The notes under the pieces are model-generated. The model saw nothing but the letters and a program-made list of their open reading frames with translations. It was not told where the DNA came from and did no database searches. The position numbers and the translations under genes were made by a program. This document shows positions 1 through 9,969 of a stretch of DNA of 64,000 nucleotides, piece by piece. Within the stretch, counting starts at the first letter, position 1, and every line of letters starts with the position of its first letter. Origin of the DNA: Thalassotalea insulae (lineage in GTDB: Bacteria > Pseudomonadota > Gammaproteobacteria > Enterobacterales > Alteromonadaceae); contig NZ_BSST01000001.1 in the NCBI RefSeq assembly GCF_030161395.1, positions 2,604,001 through 2,668,000 on the forward strand. The letters are read 5' to 3'.

Positions 1-916
1 CTAAATCAACAATTGCTATCGCGTTATTTTCCTGCAGGGAAACAAAAGCGATTTTACTATCGGCGCTGATAGTGACATATTCAGGCTCCAAGTCCATGGC
101 AACCGTAGTATTGATGGTTTGCCCTTTAATTACACGACCACTAGGATTTGGAAACATGGTACCTTGTGCTTCCAGCATCGCTTGCTTATCATTATATGCG
201 CTAAAGCCGATATTAATGGCGCTGTCAGCAATTACACCGTTAGCAATATTGATAATAGAAATGCTGCCTTCTGGATCGACAAGGTAGTCGCCGCTAGGCT
301 CTCCTTCATTGGCAACAACAACTTTGCTGCTATCTGGTGAAAATGCCACCATATCCGGCAGATAGCCAACGTCGATATTTTTAATAAATACCGGGCTGGC
401 GCCTGAAATATCATAAAAGGCAATCTGGCCTTTAACGCCAGTCTCATCAGCAGCCATGGCTACGGCAAGCATTGCTAAATCATCGGAAATCGCAATTGAA
501 TTAGCGTCACCTGCGGTGTGCTCTGATAAATCAATTTGTGCAACTGTTGCCATATTGGTATTGGTGATAATACCCTCAGCATCTTGCGTAAGCTCGCTAG
601 CATCTGCGTTTGCCAAATCAAGAACATTGACCGTCGCCAGATCACCTGAACTGTTAATCGCGTAAACCCAGCCGGTAGATTTTTGATATTGTACGATTTC
701 AGCAGCGCCTTCTGGTGACTCTGCATTTAATACTGCGCGAGCTATTAAAGTTGGATTTAAACTCACCGGTGCATTGTGACCGTCTGCACCACTATCGCCT
801 TGTGGTCCTTGCACTCCGGCTACACCATCACTACCGTCTTTGCCATCGTCACCACCACAAGCTGCAAGTGCTAGTGTGATGACACTCGCTAAAGATAATT
901 TTTGTAAGTTGTTCAT
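1..916 (-). CDS. Choice-of-anchor I type secreted lipoprotein (5' part only)
   Basis: The gene starts at the ATG ending at 916 and runs off the left edge, so only about 305 N-terminal residues are visible. The start gives a short signal peptide with lipobox LALAAC (Cys20), followed by glycine-rich linker residues and eight Gly-X-Y collagen-like triplets (GKD GSD GVA GVQ GPQ GDS GAD GHN). After that come beta-propeller-like segments such as DLEPEYVTISAD and FVSLQENNAIAIVDL. This pattern matches choice-of-anchor I / esterase-like phytase-fold surface proteins; that family link is from recall and the substrate is unknown. It should be an outer-membrane-anchored or exported protein. It is divergent from hrpB, with a 158-bp shared upstream region. 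Confidence 0.75.
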   Translation of the reverse strand, partial: MNNLQKLSLASVITLALAACGGDDGKDGSDGVAGVQGPQGDSGADGHNAPVSLNPTLIARAVLNAESPEGAAEIVQYQKSTGWVYAINSSGDLATVNVLDLANADASELTQDAEGIITNTNMATVAQIDLSEHTAGDANSIAISDDLAMLAVAMAADETGVKGQIAFYDISGASPVFIKNIDVGYLPDMVAFSPDSSKVVVANEGEPSGDYLVDPEGSISIINIANGVIADSAINIGFSAYNDKQAMLEAQGTMFPNPSGRVIKGQTINTTVAMDLEPEYVTISADSKIAFVSLQENNAIAIVDL

Positions 917-1074
917 TATTAACCTGGCTATTGTTATTAAAACGGCTACTGTATGACCTGAAGATGACACTTTATGGTCAGTATTGTGATAGTGAAGTGA
1001 TACTAATGTGAAAGTTTTGCTACCACTTGGCATTTAACTTTACAATATAGTGATGTTGTTGCTGCGATTTTGTT

Positions 1075-3585
1075 ATGCCATTGTCACTACCTATTGAAGA
1101 AATAAAAACAGAATTTATCCATGCGCTTGAGCATCATCAGACGGTGATACTTTCCGCAGAGCCCGGTGCCGGTAAATCTACCCGTTTGCCATTGTGGCTA
1201 CTGGAAGATAGTGCCAATATTTCAGGTAAAATTTATCTGTTACAGCCGCGCAGAGTGGCAGTAAAAAATATTGCTTATTATTTAGCTGAGCAGCTCGGTG
1301 AACCTGTTGGTCAGTCAGTAGGTTATCGATTACGCAATGAGGCTAAAACTTCCAGCCAAACTCGCCTGGAAGTGGTTACGGAAGGCATTTTAGTGCAGAT
1401 CATGCAAAATGATCCTGAATTGGCTGAAACTAGTATTGTCATCTTAGATGAATTTCATGAACGTTCCTTACAAGCGGATCTGGCATTTGCCCTGGCGCGT
1501 GATATCCAGCAAGGATTGCATGAAGAGCTAACGCTGATTTTAATGTCTGCAACTTTAGCGAGTAAAGAATTGCAACAGACTTTGCCGGATGCCGTAGTGC
1601 TCAGTAGTCAAGGACGAAGTTTTCCGGTTGATGTTATTTATCGTCCTCCTGCGAATATGCGCTTGTGGCGCGAGCATCTGCTGAAAGTGCTCAAACAAAG
1701 TCTTAGTGAATATGCTGGCTCGATTTTAGTATTTTTGCCCGGCAGTGGTGATATTCGCTACCTCGTTGAGCAGTTAGTGGAATTGGCATCGGACAAATTA
1801 TTGATCTGTCCGCTCTATGGTGATTTAACCCTTAATGAGCAGCAACAAGCGATTGCTCCCTGTAATCATGGATGTCGCAAAATAGTACTTGCCACCAATA
1901 TTGCCGAAACCAGTTTAACGATTGAAGGCATTAATTTAGTGATTGACAGTGGGTTGGAAAAAGTTGCGATTTACGATGACAGCACGCTTACCAATAGATT
2001 AGTGCAGCGCAATATTGCCAAGTCTTCTGCTATTCAGCGCGCCGGTCGGGCTGGGCGAGTTGCCGAGGGAACTTGTATTCGGTTGTTTGCTGAAGAAGAA
2101 TTCCATCGTCGTAACAGTCAAAGTGAGTTACCGATTATCCAAGCGGATATTCTGCCTTTAGTTATTGAAGCGGCGCGTTGGGGAGTGAGCCGGTTAAGTG
2201 ACTTGCCATTATTAGATTTACCTATCCCACTAAGTGAAACTATTGCCTGGCAAGCGTTATTTGATATTGATGCTGTTGATAGTAAGCACAAACTCACTGA
2301 GCATGGCACACAGCTGGCGAAATTGCCTTGTCATCCACGCTTTGCCCATATGATTATTCGCGCCAGAGAGCTTGAGCAGGACCATCAGTGCCTGGGGTTA
2401 GCTTATTTAGCATGTTTGCTGGCGGCATTACTGGAAGAGCGTGATATTTTTACTGCCACACAAGCTGAAGGTTGTTGTGATATTAACCAGCGAATACAAC
2501 TATTAGTTGCTAGTAAAAATTATCGCCATCGGCAAATTATCCAGCAGGCGAAGCGCCTGGCGAAAATGATTAATAGTAAAATGGCAGAACAATTGCCATT
2601 AGATAAAATCGGTATTTTGCTATTTCTCGCTTACCCAGAACGCTTTGCTAAACGTCGCCAGCATGGCGGTGAATATCTAGCCAGCTACGGTAAGGGCTTA
2701 CAGTTAACACTACAAGATGCGTTGATTAATGAAGAGTATCTGGTGGCGGCTGTGGTTTCTGGCTATCGCGGCACGTTACAAATTCGGTTGGCAGCGCCAG
2801 TTGATGTTAATTTGCTGCAACATTGGCAGTTAGTGACAGAGACAGAGCAGCAAGTATGCGCTTACCAAGCTGACCGTCAACGAATTATCGCGGTGCATCA
2901 GAAAAAGCTCGGTGGTATTGTTATCGAACAAAGCAATATTAAATCCAGTATCAGTGAGCAACAGGCAGCAGCAGTATGGCTAGAGCAAATTGCTAAACAG
3001 GGGTTGAGTTTTTTGAACTGGCAAACACAGGATCAGGAATTAGTGCTGCGTTGGCGTTGGCTCAATCAAACTCAGCAACAAAGCCAATTGCCGGATATCA
3101 GTGAAGCTACATTATTAAATAGTTTAGCACTTTGGTTACAACCGTTTTTAACGGGGATTTTTACTAAAGCCGAGCTTAACAAACTGAATGTTTCAACAAT
3201 GTTGTTGTCAATGCTGGATTATTCACAGCAGCAGTTACTCGACAATTTAGCGCCGAGCTATTTTATCGGACCAACCGGGCGAAAGTGTCCGATCCGTTAT
3301 AGTCTGGAGCAAACACCGATTGTTTCTCTGCCGATGCAGGAAGTTTACGGCATGAATGCCAGCCCTGTTGTTGGGCAAGGGCAACAGCAAGTTAATTTAA
3401 CCTTGGAACTGTTATCTCCGGCGCAACGTCCGATACAGGTCACCAGTGATTTAGCTGGTTTCTGGCAAGGTAGCTATAGAGCCGTGCAAAAAGAGATGAA
3501 GGCCAAGTATCCTAAGCATTATTGGCCAGACGATCCGGCCAATGCAACGCCAACTAATAAAACTAAACGACATTTGTCGCTTTAG
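1075..3585 (+). CDS. hrpB: ATP-dependent RNA helicase HrpB
   Basis: This is a DEAH/RHA-family superfamily 2 helicase of 836 residues, the usual HrpB length. Walker A GAGKST lies at residues 31-36, the DEFH Walker B box at 125-128, and motif VI QRAGRAGRV near 321-329. A helicase-associated domain and the HrpB-specific C-terminal region (KYPKHYWPDDPA near the end) follow. In gammaproteobacteria HrpB is a cytoplasmic helicase that is not essential and whose RNA substrate is poorly defined. The ATG at 1075 begins just before the conserved N-terminal helix. It stands alone, divergent from the lipoprotein gene, with a 103-bp gap before the next gene. Confidence 0.96.
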   Translation: MPLSLPIEEIKTEFIHALEHHQTVILSAEPGAGKSTRLPLWLLEDSANISGKIYLLQPRRVAVKNIAYYLAEQLGEPVGQSVGYRLRNEAKTSSQTRLEVVTEGILVQIMQNDPELAETSIVILDEFHERSLQADLAFALARDIQQGLHEELTLILMSATLASKELQQTLPDAVVLSSQGRSFPVDVIYRPPANMRLWREHLLKVLKQSLSEYAGSILVFLPGSGDIRYLVEQLVELASDKLLICPLYGDLTLNEQQQAIAPCNHGCRKIVLATNIAETSLTIEGINLVIDSGLEKVAIYDDSTLTNRLVQRNIAKSSAIQRAGRAGRVAEGTCIRLFAEEEFHRRNSQSELPIIQADILPLVIEAARWGVSRLSDLPLLDLPIPLSETIAWQALFDIDAVDSKHKLTEHGTQLAKLPCHPRFAHMIIRARELEQDHQCLGLAYLACLLAALLEERDIFTATQAEGCCDINQRIQLLVASKNYRHRQIIQQAKRLAKMINSKMAEQLPLDKIGILLFLAYPERFAKRRQHGGEYLASYGKGLQLTLQDALINEEYLVAAVVSGYRGTLQIRLAAPVDVNLLQHWQLVTETEQQVCAYQADRQRIIAVHQKKLGGIVIEQSNIKSSISEQQAAAVWLEQIAKQGLSFLNWQTQDQELVLRWRWLNQTQQQSQLPDISEATLLNSLALWLQPFLTGIFTKAELNKLNVSTMLLSMLDYSQQQLLDNLAPSYFIGPTGRKCPIRYSLEQTPIVSLPMQEVYGMNASPVVGQGQQQVNLTLELLSPAQRPIQVTSDLAGFWQGSYRAVQKEMKAKYPKHYWPDDPANATPTNKTKRHLSL

Positions 3586-3688
3586 TTTCGTGCAGAATTT
3601 TTACTATGGAAAAAATTTATCTGCAAAGCTCAACAGCCGCTATTGAAATAGTTTACAATTTGTCTACAAGGAATCTAGTTTACATAAT

Positions 3689-4756
3689 ATGACGTTATTA
3701 ATTGTTTATTTGACTGTCGCTATCGGCGTGTCGTTTTTATGTTCGGTATTGGAAGCAGTATTACTTTCGGTGACACCGAGTTACGTTGAGCAACTTAAAA
3801 AGAAAAAACCGCTTGGTGGTAAAGTACTGGCAAAGGTTAAAAACAATATCGATAAATCGATATCCAGCATTTTGATCTTAAATACTTTTGCCCATACCAT
3901 GGGAGCTGCCGGTGTTGGCGCTCAAGCTATTCGTATTTTTGGTGAGGAACAAGAAACTTTAATTGCGTTTTTGCTGACCTTAGCAATATTGTATATTTCT
4001 GAAATTATCCCTAAAACCATCGGGGCAAAATTTTGGCGTTCTTTAGCGTTACCTTGCGCCTATATTATTAGCTTCCTGGTGAAACTGGTTTATCCCTTGG
4101 TATGGTTTTCTACGCTGATCACGCGCTTATTTCATAAAAGTAAGAAAGATGTCATTAGTCGGGAAGAAATTAAAGCTTTTACTGCGTTAGGTTATAAAGG
4201 TGGTTCTATTATTCGCCAAGAAAATCAACTGGTTGAAAATATATTAACCTTAAGGGAAGTTAAAGCAGCGGATATTTTAACCCCAAGAAGCGTCGTGCAT
4301 GCGCTAGAGCAGAATATGACCATTAGTGATGCATTAAGTAATGAGCAAACCGGGAGTTTCACGCGTATCCCTGTTTATCTCGCTGATATTGATAATATTA
4401 CCGGTATGGTGATTAAGGGGCAACTTTATCAGCAAGAAAGAGAAGGACTGGGAGCACAGCCGATAAAAACTGTAATGCAGCCGCTTTACCGAGTTTCAGA
4501 AAGTTTACCTGTGTTGTTACTGCTCGATGTTTTTATCAAACGCAACGAACATATTTTCTTAGTAGAAGATCATTATGGACAAACCGCTGGTATTGTCACG
4601 TTGGAAGATGTGATAGAAACTTTCCTGGGGCGGGAAATTGTCGATGAAAGCGATCAGGTGGAAGATATGCAGCAGCTGGCTAAAGCGAATTACCGTCAGC
4701 GATTAAAATCTGATTTTAACAAAGTGACGGATCTTGATGAACGAGAAGAAAAATAG
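3689..4756 (+). CDS. CNNM (DUF21) and CBS-domain membrane protein
   Basis: The product has 355 residues. The N-terminal DUF21/CNNM transmembrane domain covers about residues 1-140 (hydrophobic blocks LLIVYLTVAIGVSFLCSVL and TLIAFLLTLAILYISEIIP, with the typical EIIPKTIGA segment). A CBS pair follows (ILTPRSVVHAL ... GIVTLEDVIETFLG, about 190-315) and a short acidic tail. It belongs to the YfjD/CorB-like CNNM family, implicated in Mg or other divalent cation export. It lacks the C-terminal CorC-HlyC transporter-associated domain of longer members. The stop codon is only three bases from mrcB, so the two genes are probably cotranscribed. Confidence 0.9.
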   Translation: MTLLIVYLTVAIGVSFLCSVLEAVLLSVTPSYVEQLKKKKPLGGKVLAKVKNNIDKSISSILILNTFAHTMGAAGVGAQAIRIFGEEQETLIAFLLTLAILYISEIIPKTIGAKFWRSLALPCAYIISFLVKLVYPLVWFSTLITRLFHKSKKDVISREEIKAFTALGYKGGSIIRQENQLVENILTLREVKAADILTPRSVVHALEQNMTISDALSNEQTGSFTRIPVYLADIDNITGMVIKGQLYQQEREGLGAQPIKTVMQPLYRVSESLPVLLLLDVFIKRNEHIFLVEDHYGQTAGIVTLEDVIETFLGREIVDESDQVEDMQQLAKANYRQRLKSDFNKVTDLDEREEK

Positions 4757-4759
4757 TTA

Positions 4760-7093
4760 ATGGTTAACAAAAAAAGCTCAGCGACTGAACAAACACCGGC
4801 AATAAAAACGCTCTCGAAAAGACGCCGATTTTTTGTTTTTTCATTAAAGCTACTGCTTATCGGAATAGTACTACTTGCCTTTTATACCTTGTATTTAGAC
4901 AGCAAGGTGGTGGCTAAATTTGAAGGACAACGCTGGCAGGTGCCGGTGCAGGTTTATGGCAAAGTAGCGCATTTTCAGCTCGGCGATGATATTAATCTTG
5001 AGCATATCAAACAGGAGTTAGTGCTTACTGGCTATCAGCGAGTGACTGAGGTTAAACAGGCGGGTCAATTCGCCTTATCAAAAAAACGCATCATTATTTA
5101 TCGTCGCCCATTTGATTTTGGCTCAGGTATTGAAGACAGCCAGCAAATAACAATAGATATTAACAAGAGTGATGCGAGAGCGACTGTTGAACGGCTAATG
5201 GTCGATAATACAGACGTTAATGTTATAGAGCTTGAACCCTACTTGATTGATCGTATTGTACCTGAAAACAAAGAAGATCGGGTGTTAGTACCGTTGCAAT
5301 CAGTGCCTGAAAAGTTACTGGATACCTTACTTTTGGTGGAAGACCGCGAATTTTATTTCCATGCCGGTATTTCACCCCTAGGAATTTTGCGGGCGCTATA
5401 CAATAACGTGCGTGCTGGCCGGACAGTGCAAGGCGGGAGCACCTTAACCCAGCAATTGGTTAAGAACATGTACCTGACTAGGGATAAAACCCTGTGGCGT
5501 AAAGTTAATGAAGCGATTATGGCGCTTTTGCTGGAATATCGATATTCAAAGGATCAGCTGCTGGAAGCTTATATTAACGAGGTCTATTTAGGGCAGCACT
5601 TTGCTAACGGCATTTATGGTTTTGGCTTAGCTGCAGAGTTTTATTTTGGTAGAAGTGTTGCTCAACTCACCAATGAACAGATGGCAACCTTAATTGGAGT
5701 GATTAAAGGGCCGAGTTATTATGATCCCTGGCGTTATCAGCACAGGGTGAAAACACGTCGAGATTTAGTGCTTAAGTTAATGTTTGAGCAAGAATTTTTA
5801 ACTAAATCGGAATATGTAGCTGCAGTTGAGTCAGACTTGTCAGTACGCCAGTCTCGTCGTTTAAAGCCAAGTAAGCAAAAGTTTCCTAACTATATTCAGC
5901 TGGTTAAGCGAGAGTTGTCTGAATTATTGTTACCTGAAGAACAGGCGTCTGGCATTCGGGTTTTTACTACTTTTTCTCCCTACAGCCAGCAGTTAGCGGA
6001 ACATTCGGTGAAGCAGCAGTTAGCTAAATTAGCCAAAAGCGAACAGCATCAGTTGCAGGCGGCAATGTTAGTGACGGATAGAGCAACGGGTGAAATTAAG
6101 GCGCTAGTTGGCGATAAAAATAGCGGCTATGCCGGTTTTAATCGGGCATTAAATGCCAAACGACCGATAGGTTCATTGATTAAACCCGCGATTTATTTAG
6201 CCGCACTAGAACGTTATCAGGAGTATCAGCTCGGTAGTTTATTAGATGACAAGCCTATTAGTTTTGAAATGGACAACGGTGAAGTTTGGCAGCCGAAAAA
6301 TTATAGCGGCAAGTTTTACGGGCAAGTGTCGTTACATGACAGCTTAGTAAAATCGCTAAATATCCCTACCGTTAACCTAGGGATGGCTATTGGCTTAGAG
6401 CACATTGCTGATTTGATCCATATGCTCGGTTATGATGAAGATATTGCCTTACGACCATCGATGCTGTTAGGGTCAATTAATATGTCCCCCTACCAGGTTA
6501 ATCAGTTTTACTTACCGTTTGCCAATCATGGAGAGTTTGTTAAAAGCCATGTGGTAGAGTCGATAGTTTCGCCACAGGGAGAAACCTTATATCGATATCA
6601 AAATGAGTCTATTCCCTATTTTTCAGAACAGGCAAGTTACCTAACCGATTATGCGCTCACCCATGTTGCCACAGAAGGGACGGCGAAATCGTTAAGCTGG
6701 CGTTTAAAAAATCATACCGTAGCTGGTAAAACTGGCACTACTAACGATCAAAGAGACAGTTGGTTTGTCGGTTATGACGATCAGCATTTAGTGACCGTTT
6801 GGCTTGGCAGGGATGATAATAAAGCCACAGAATTTACCGGCAGTAGTGGTGCCTTAACCTTATTTGCCGACTTTATTAGTCAGTTTGGCGTTGTAGACAA
6901 AGCAGTGAAAGTACCAGCGAATATTGAAGCGGTAAGCTTTGAACAGGCAACAGGTTATCCTTTAGCGGTGGATTGTGATAACAGCATAGATTTCCCCGCG
7001 GTTAATATTGGACTCGCTTATCAATATAGTTGTTCTGAATTGTCTGACAAGCCCAAGAAAGAACGATCTTGGTTTGAACGATTGTTTGGTTAA
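4760..7093 (+). CDS. mrcB: Bifunctional penicillin-binding protein 1b
   Basis: A class A PBP of 777 residues that polymerises and crosslinks peptidoglycan in the periplasm. It has a basic cytoplasmic N-terminus, one membrane segment near residues 25-46, and a UB2H-like region (EGQRWQVPVQVYGK). The GT51 glycosyltransferase domain carries its catalytic Glu in LLLVEDREF near residue 195 and the GGSTLTQQLVKN motif. The transpeptidase has GSLIK (Ser near 471), SLN near 532 and KTGTT near 657. The UB2H region and order indicate PBP1b rather than PBP1a. It follows the CNNM gene by three bases. PBP1b normally needs LpoB; the Lpo gene in this window (lpoA) is the PBP1a partner. Confidence 0.96.
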   Translation: MVNKKSSATEQTPAIKTLSKRRRFFVFSLKLLLIGIVLLAFYTLYLDSKVVAKFEGQRWQVPVQVYGKVAHFQLGDDINLEHIKQELVLTGYQRVTEVKQAGQFALSKKRIIIYRRPFDFGSGIEDSQQITIDINKSDARATVERLMVDNTDVNVIELEPYLIDRIVPENKEDRVLVPLQSVPEKLLDTLLLVEDREFYFHAGISPLGILRALYNNVRAGRTVQGGSTLTQQLVKNMYLTRDKTLWRKVNEAIMALLLEYRYSKDQLLEAYINEVYLGQHFANGIYGFGLAAEFYFGRSVAQLTNEQMATLIGVIKGPSYYDPWRYQHRVKTRRDLVLKLMFEQEFLTKSEYVAAVESDLSVRQSRRLKPSKQKFPNYIQLVKRELSELLLPEEQASGIRVFTTFSPYSQQLAEHSVKQQLAKLAKSEQHQLQAAMLVTDRATGEIKALVGDKNSGYAGFNRALNAKRPIGSLIKPAIYLAALERYQEYQLGSLLDDKPISFEMDNGEVWQPKNYSGKFYGQVSLHDSLVKSLNIPTVNLGMAIGLEHIADLIHMLGYDEDIALRPSMLLGSINMSPYQVNQFYLPFANHGEFVKSHVVESIVSPQGETLYRYQNESIPYFSEQASYLTDYALTHVATEGTAKSLSWRLKNHTVAGKTGTTNDQRDSWFVGYDDQHLVTVWLGRDDNKATEFTGSSGALTLFADFISQFGVVDKAVKVPANIEAVSFEQATGYPLAVDCDNSIDFPAVNIGLAYQYSCSELSDKPKKERSWFERLFG

Positions 7094-7332
7094 AAGTTAG
7101 TCAAAATAAATTGAGCTATTTTAACTAATAAGAATAGTTCTTATTTCACTGCGCTTTGCGTTCTCGCTAATCAGATATTTTTACTTTTCTAGTACTCTAA
7201 ACGCCTTATTTACCTTGTAAAAAATAGGGCTTTTCTTTATGATCAGAAAAATTTTTTGTCGCTAAGATTGTTTGAACAAAAAATGCACTATGTTGTAGTT
7301 TGTTTAAATGAAAAAATAATTGGAGATGTTGG

Positions 7333-7923
7333 ATGAGCAATGCGCCCGTGAATAACGGCCGTCGACGCTTTTTAACAGCAGCTACTTCGGTAGTTGGTGG
7401 TATTGGTGTTGTCGGTGTAGCTGTGCCTTTCATTGGTTCCTGGAACCCTAGTGCTCGTGCGAAAGCCGCAGGTGCTCCAGTGGAAGTCAATATAGGTAAA
7501 ATAGAGCCAGGTCAAATGATTCGTGCCGAATGGCGTGGTAAGCCTGTGTATGTAATACGCCGTACTGAAGAAACGTTAAACTCGTTAGCTAATCATGAAG
7601 ATCAGTTACGTGATCCTAAATCTGAAGTGCCTCAGCAACCGGTATATGCGACCAATGCTTATCGTTCGATTAAGCCAGAGTTTATGGTGGCATTAGGGGT
7701 TTGTACTCACTTAGGCTGTGCTCCTACGTATTATGAAGGTACCTTTGAAGAGCAAGTTGAAGGGGTGAAAGACGGCTTCTTCTGTCCATGTCACGGTTCT
7801 AAATTTGATATGGCAGGTCGTGTATTCCAAGGTGTGCCTGCTCCATCAAACTTAGTGGTTCCAGAGCATTCTTATCCAAATGAAAACACTATTCTAATTG
7901 GTGTTGGTCCGGGAGAAGCGTAA
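7333..7923 (+). CDS. petA: Ubiquinol-cytochrome c reductase Rieske iron-sulfur subunit
   Basis: A 196-residue Rieske protein of the cytochrome bc1 complex, passing electrons from quinol to cytochrome c1. The N-terminus carries a Tat-type signal/anchor (RRRFLTAATS then a hydrophobic stretch). The 2Fe-2S ligands are in CTHLGC at 124-129 and CPCHGS at 151-156. An SD-like GGAG at 7321-7324 sits eight bases before the ATG. The stop overlaps the petB start by one base (TAATG), so petABC is one translationally coupled operon. No second copy is visible. Confidence 0.97.
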   Translation: MSNAPVNNGRRRFLTAATSVVGGIGVVGVAVPFIGSWNPSARAKAAGAPVEVNIGKIEPGQMIRAEWRGKPVYVIRRTEETLNSLANHEDQLRDPKSEVPQQPVYATNAYRSIKPEFMVALGVCTHLGCAPTYYEGTFEEQVEGVKDGFFCPCHGSKFDMAGRVFQGVPAPSNLVVPEHSYPNENTILIGVGPGEA

Positions 7924-9185
7924 TGAATAACTTTTTAGCATGGATTGAAAAACGCTTGCCATTGATGGATGCCATGAATAAGCATGCGGCTCAGTACCCA
8001 GCACCAAAGAATTTTAACTTCTGGTATGTGTTCGGTATTTTGGCAACGGTAGTGCTGGTCAATCAGTTACTGACAGGTATCTGGTTAACCATGAACTATG
8101 AGCCTTCAAGCGACGGTGCTTTTGCATCAATCGAATACATTATGCGTGACGTCGATTATGGCTGGTTATTGCGTTATATGCATTCTACTGGTGCATCTGC
8201 ATTCTTTATCGTAGTGTATATGCATATGTTCCGTGGCATGATGTATGGTTCATACCAAAAACCACGGGAATTATTGTGGATCTTCGGTATGTTGATCTTT
8301 TTAGTCTTGATGGCTGAAGCTTTCATGGGCTACTTATTACCTTGGGGTAATATGAGTTACTGGGGGGCACAGGTAATTATTTCATTGTTTGGTGCAATTC
8401 CTGTAATCGGTGAAGATTTAACGATTTGGATCAAAGGTGATTATGTTATCTCTGGTGCTACCTTAAACCGTTTCTTTGCACTACACGTTGTTGCCTTACC
8501 GTTGGTACTGGTGGTACTAGTATTCTTACATATTATCGCGTTGCATGAAGTGGGGTCTAATAACCCTGACGGTACTGATATTAAAAAACCTAAAGGTAGT
8601 GTGCCTCCTGAAGAGCAAAGCAAGTTTAAGTTCCACAAACAATATTCAGAAAAATACGATATTGTTGATGCTGTACCTTTCCACCCATACTACACAGTAA
8701 AAGATTTGGTAGCGGTAGTACTGTTCTTAATCGGTTTCTGTTGGGTGATGTTCTTCGCACCTGAAGGTGGCGGCTACTTTATTGAGGCGCCAAACTTTGA
8801 ACCGGCAAATGGCTTGAAAACACCACATCCAATTGCGCCAGTTTGGTATTTTGGCCCTTTCTACACCATTTTACGTGTAGTACCTGATAAGTTATTAGGT
8901 GCTATTGCGATGTTTGCTGCTATCGGTATGTTATTCGCCTTACCTTGGTTCGACCGTGGTACGGTTAAATCGATTCGTTACCGCAGCAAAGCGCATTTAA
9001 TCAACTTAACCCAATTCTCTATCAGCTTTATTATCTTAGGTATTTTAGGTACCAAAGAAGCGACAGCGACCAACAACCTGATAGGTACGGTTGCAAGTTT
9101 TGGTTATTTCGGCTTCTTCGTTGCATTGTGGTTCTACAGTAAAAATGAGAAAACTAAGCCAGTTCCAGAGAGGGTGACAGGATAA
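7923..9185 (+). CDS. petB: Cytochrome b of the bc1 complex
   Basis: A 420-residue integral membrane subunit holding hemes bL and bH and the two quinone sites. Heme-ligand histidines are visible in helices B and D (RYMHSTGA with VVYMHMFRG; RFFALHVVALP with LVFLHIIALHEVGSNNPDG). The N-terminal b6-like part and C-terminal subunit IV-like part are fused, as usual in proteobacteria. The Qo-site motif is PVWY (in IAPVWYFGPF) instead of PEWY, a variant known from beta/gammaproteobacteria. It overlaps petA and petC by one base at each end. Confidence 0.97.
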   Translation: MNNFLAWIEKRLPLMDAMNKHAAQYPAPKNFNFWYVFGILATVVLVNQLLTGIWLTMNYEPSSDGAFASIEYIMRDVDYGWLLRYMHSTGASAFFIVVYMHMFRGMMYGSYQKPRELLWIFGMLIFLVLMAEAFMGYLLPWGNMSYWGAQVIISLFGAIPVIGEDLTIWIKGDYVISGATLNRFFALHVVALPLVLVVLVFLHIIALHEVGSNNPDGTDIKKPKGSVPPEEQSKFKFHKQYSEKYDIVDAVPFHPYYTVKDLVAVVLFLIGFCWVMFFAPEGGGYFIEAPNFEPANGLKTPHPIAPVWYFGPFYTILRVVPDKLLGAIAMFAAIGMLFALPWFDRGTVKSIRYRSKAHLINLTQFSISFIILGILGTKEATATNNLIGTVASFGYFGFFVALWFYSKNEKTKPVPERVTG

Positions 9186-9889
9186 TGAAAAAGTTATTAA
9201 TTGCATTATTAACTGTAGTGCCTATGCTGGCTTTAGCATCGGGACCATCAGTACATTTTGATAAAGCGAACAACGATTTAACCGATAAAGAATCATTAAA
9301 ACGTGGTTTTGAAGCTTATTTAAATTATTGTTTAGGTTGTCACCAGTTGCAGTACCAACGCTATAACCGCACTTTTGCTGATTTAGGTATTAGTGACGAA
9401 GAAGGTAAAGCGAAGTGGATGCCAACCGGTGAAAAAGTAGGGGATCATATTACCAATACTATGCCTGCTAAAGAAGCGGCAAAATGGTTTGGTACTGCGC
9501 CACCTGATTTAACGTTAATCGCACGTTTAAAGCATGGTGGTCCAGACGAAGTCTATACTTATTTGCGTTCGTTTTATGTCGATGAGTCTCGTCCATTTGG
9601 TGTCAATAACAAGGTCTTTAAAGACGTTGGTATGCCACATGTGCTACAAAATCTACAAGGTATCCGAACAATAGACGAGCACGGTAATTTATCACCGGCT
9701 ACTGGTGGAACCATGAGCGAGGAAGAATACGACGAGTTTGTTCGTGATTTGGTTAACTTCCTGGAATATGTTGGTGAGCCTAATAAACTGGAGCGTGAAG
9801 CTATGGGGTATTGGGTGATCGGTTTCTTAGTGATTTTATTTATTCTTTCTTACTTACTGAAGAAAGAATATTGGAGAGATGTACACTAG
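9185..9889 (+). CDS. petC: Cytochrome c1 of the bc1 complex
   Basis: A 234-residue cytochrome c1. It has a cleavable signal peptide (MKKLLIALLTVVPMLALASG), one heme c site CLGCH at 49-53, and a C-terminal transmembrane anchor (YWVIGFLVILFILSYLLKKEYW). It accepts electrons from the Rieske protein and passes them to a soluble cytochrome c in the periplasm. It is the last gene of petABC and is followed directly by a GC-rich terminator. Confidence 0.97.
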   Translation: MKKLLIALLTVVPMLALASGPSVHFDKANNDLTDKESLKRGFEAYLNYCLGCHQLQYQRYNRTFADLGISDEEGKAKWMPTGEKVGDHITNTMPAKEAAKWFGTAPPDLTLIARLKHGGPDEVYTYLRSFYVDESRPFGVNNKVFKDVGMPHVLQNLQGIRTIDEHGNLSPATGGTMSEEEYDEFVRDLVNFLEYVGEPNKLEREAMGYWVIGFLVILFILSYLLKKEYWRDVH

Positions 9890-9916
9890 TATTAGTGTTA
9901 TCTCACAAAAGTTTTT

Positions 9917-9936
9917 GGGGGCATTTGCCCCCTTTG
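9917..9936 (+). terminator. Rho-independent terminator of petABC
   Basis: GGGGGCA and TGCCCCC arms form a tight hairpin (9917-9932) followed by a T-rich run. It lies 28 bases after the petC stop and 37 bases before sspA. Confidence 0.85.
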
Positions 9937-9969
9937 TTAGTTTTTAATTAGTTAAAATTTGGAGGCGAA

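Noticed and set aside
7127..7145. AATAAGAA-TAG-TTCTTATT inverted repeat after mrcB
   Set aside because: AT-only stem, weak; not enough to call a terminator or operator.
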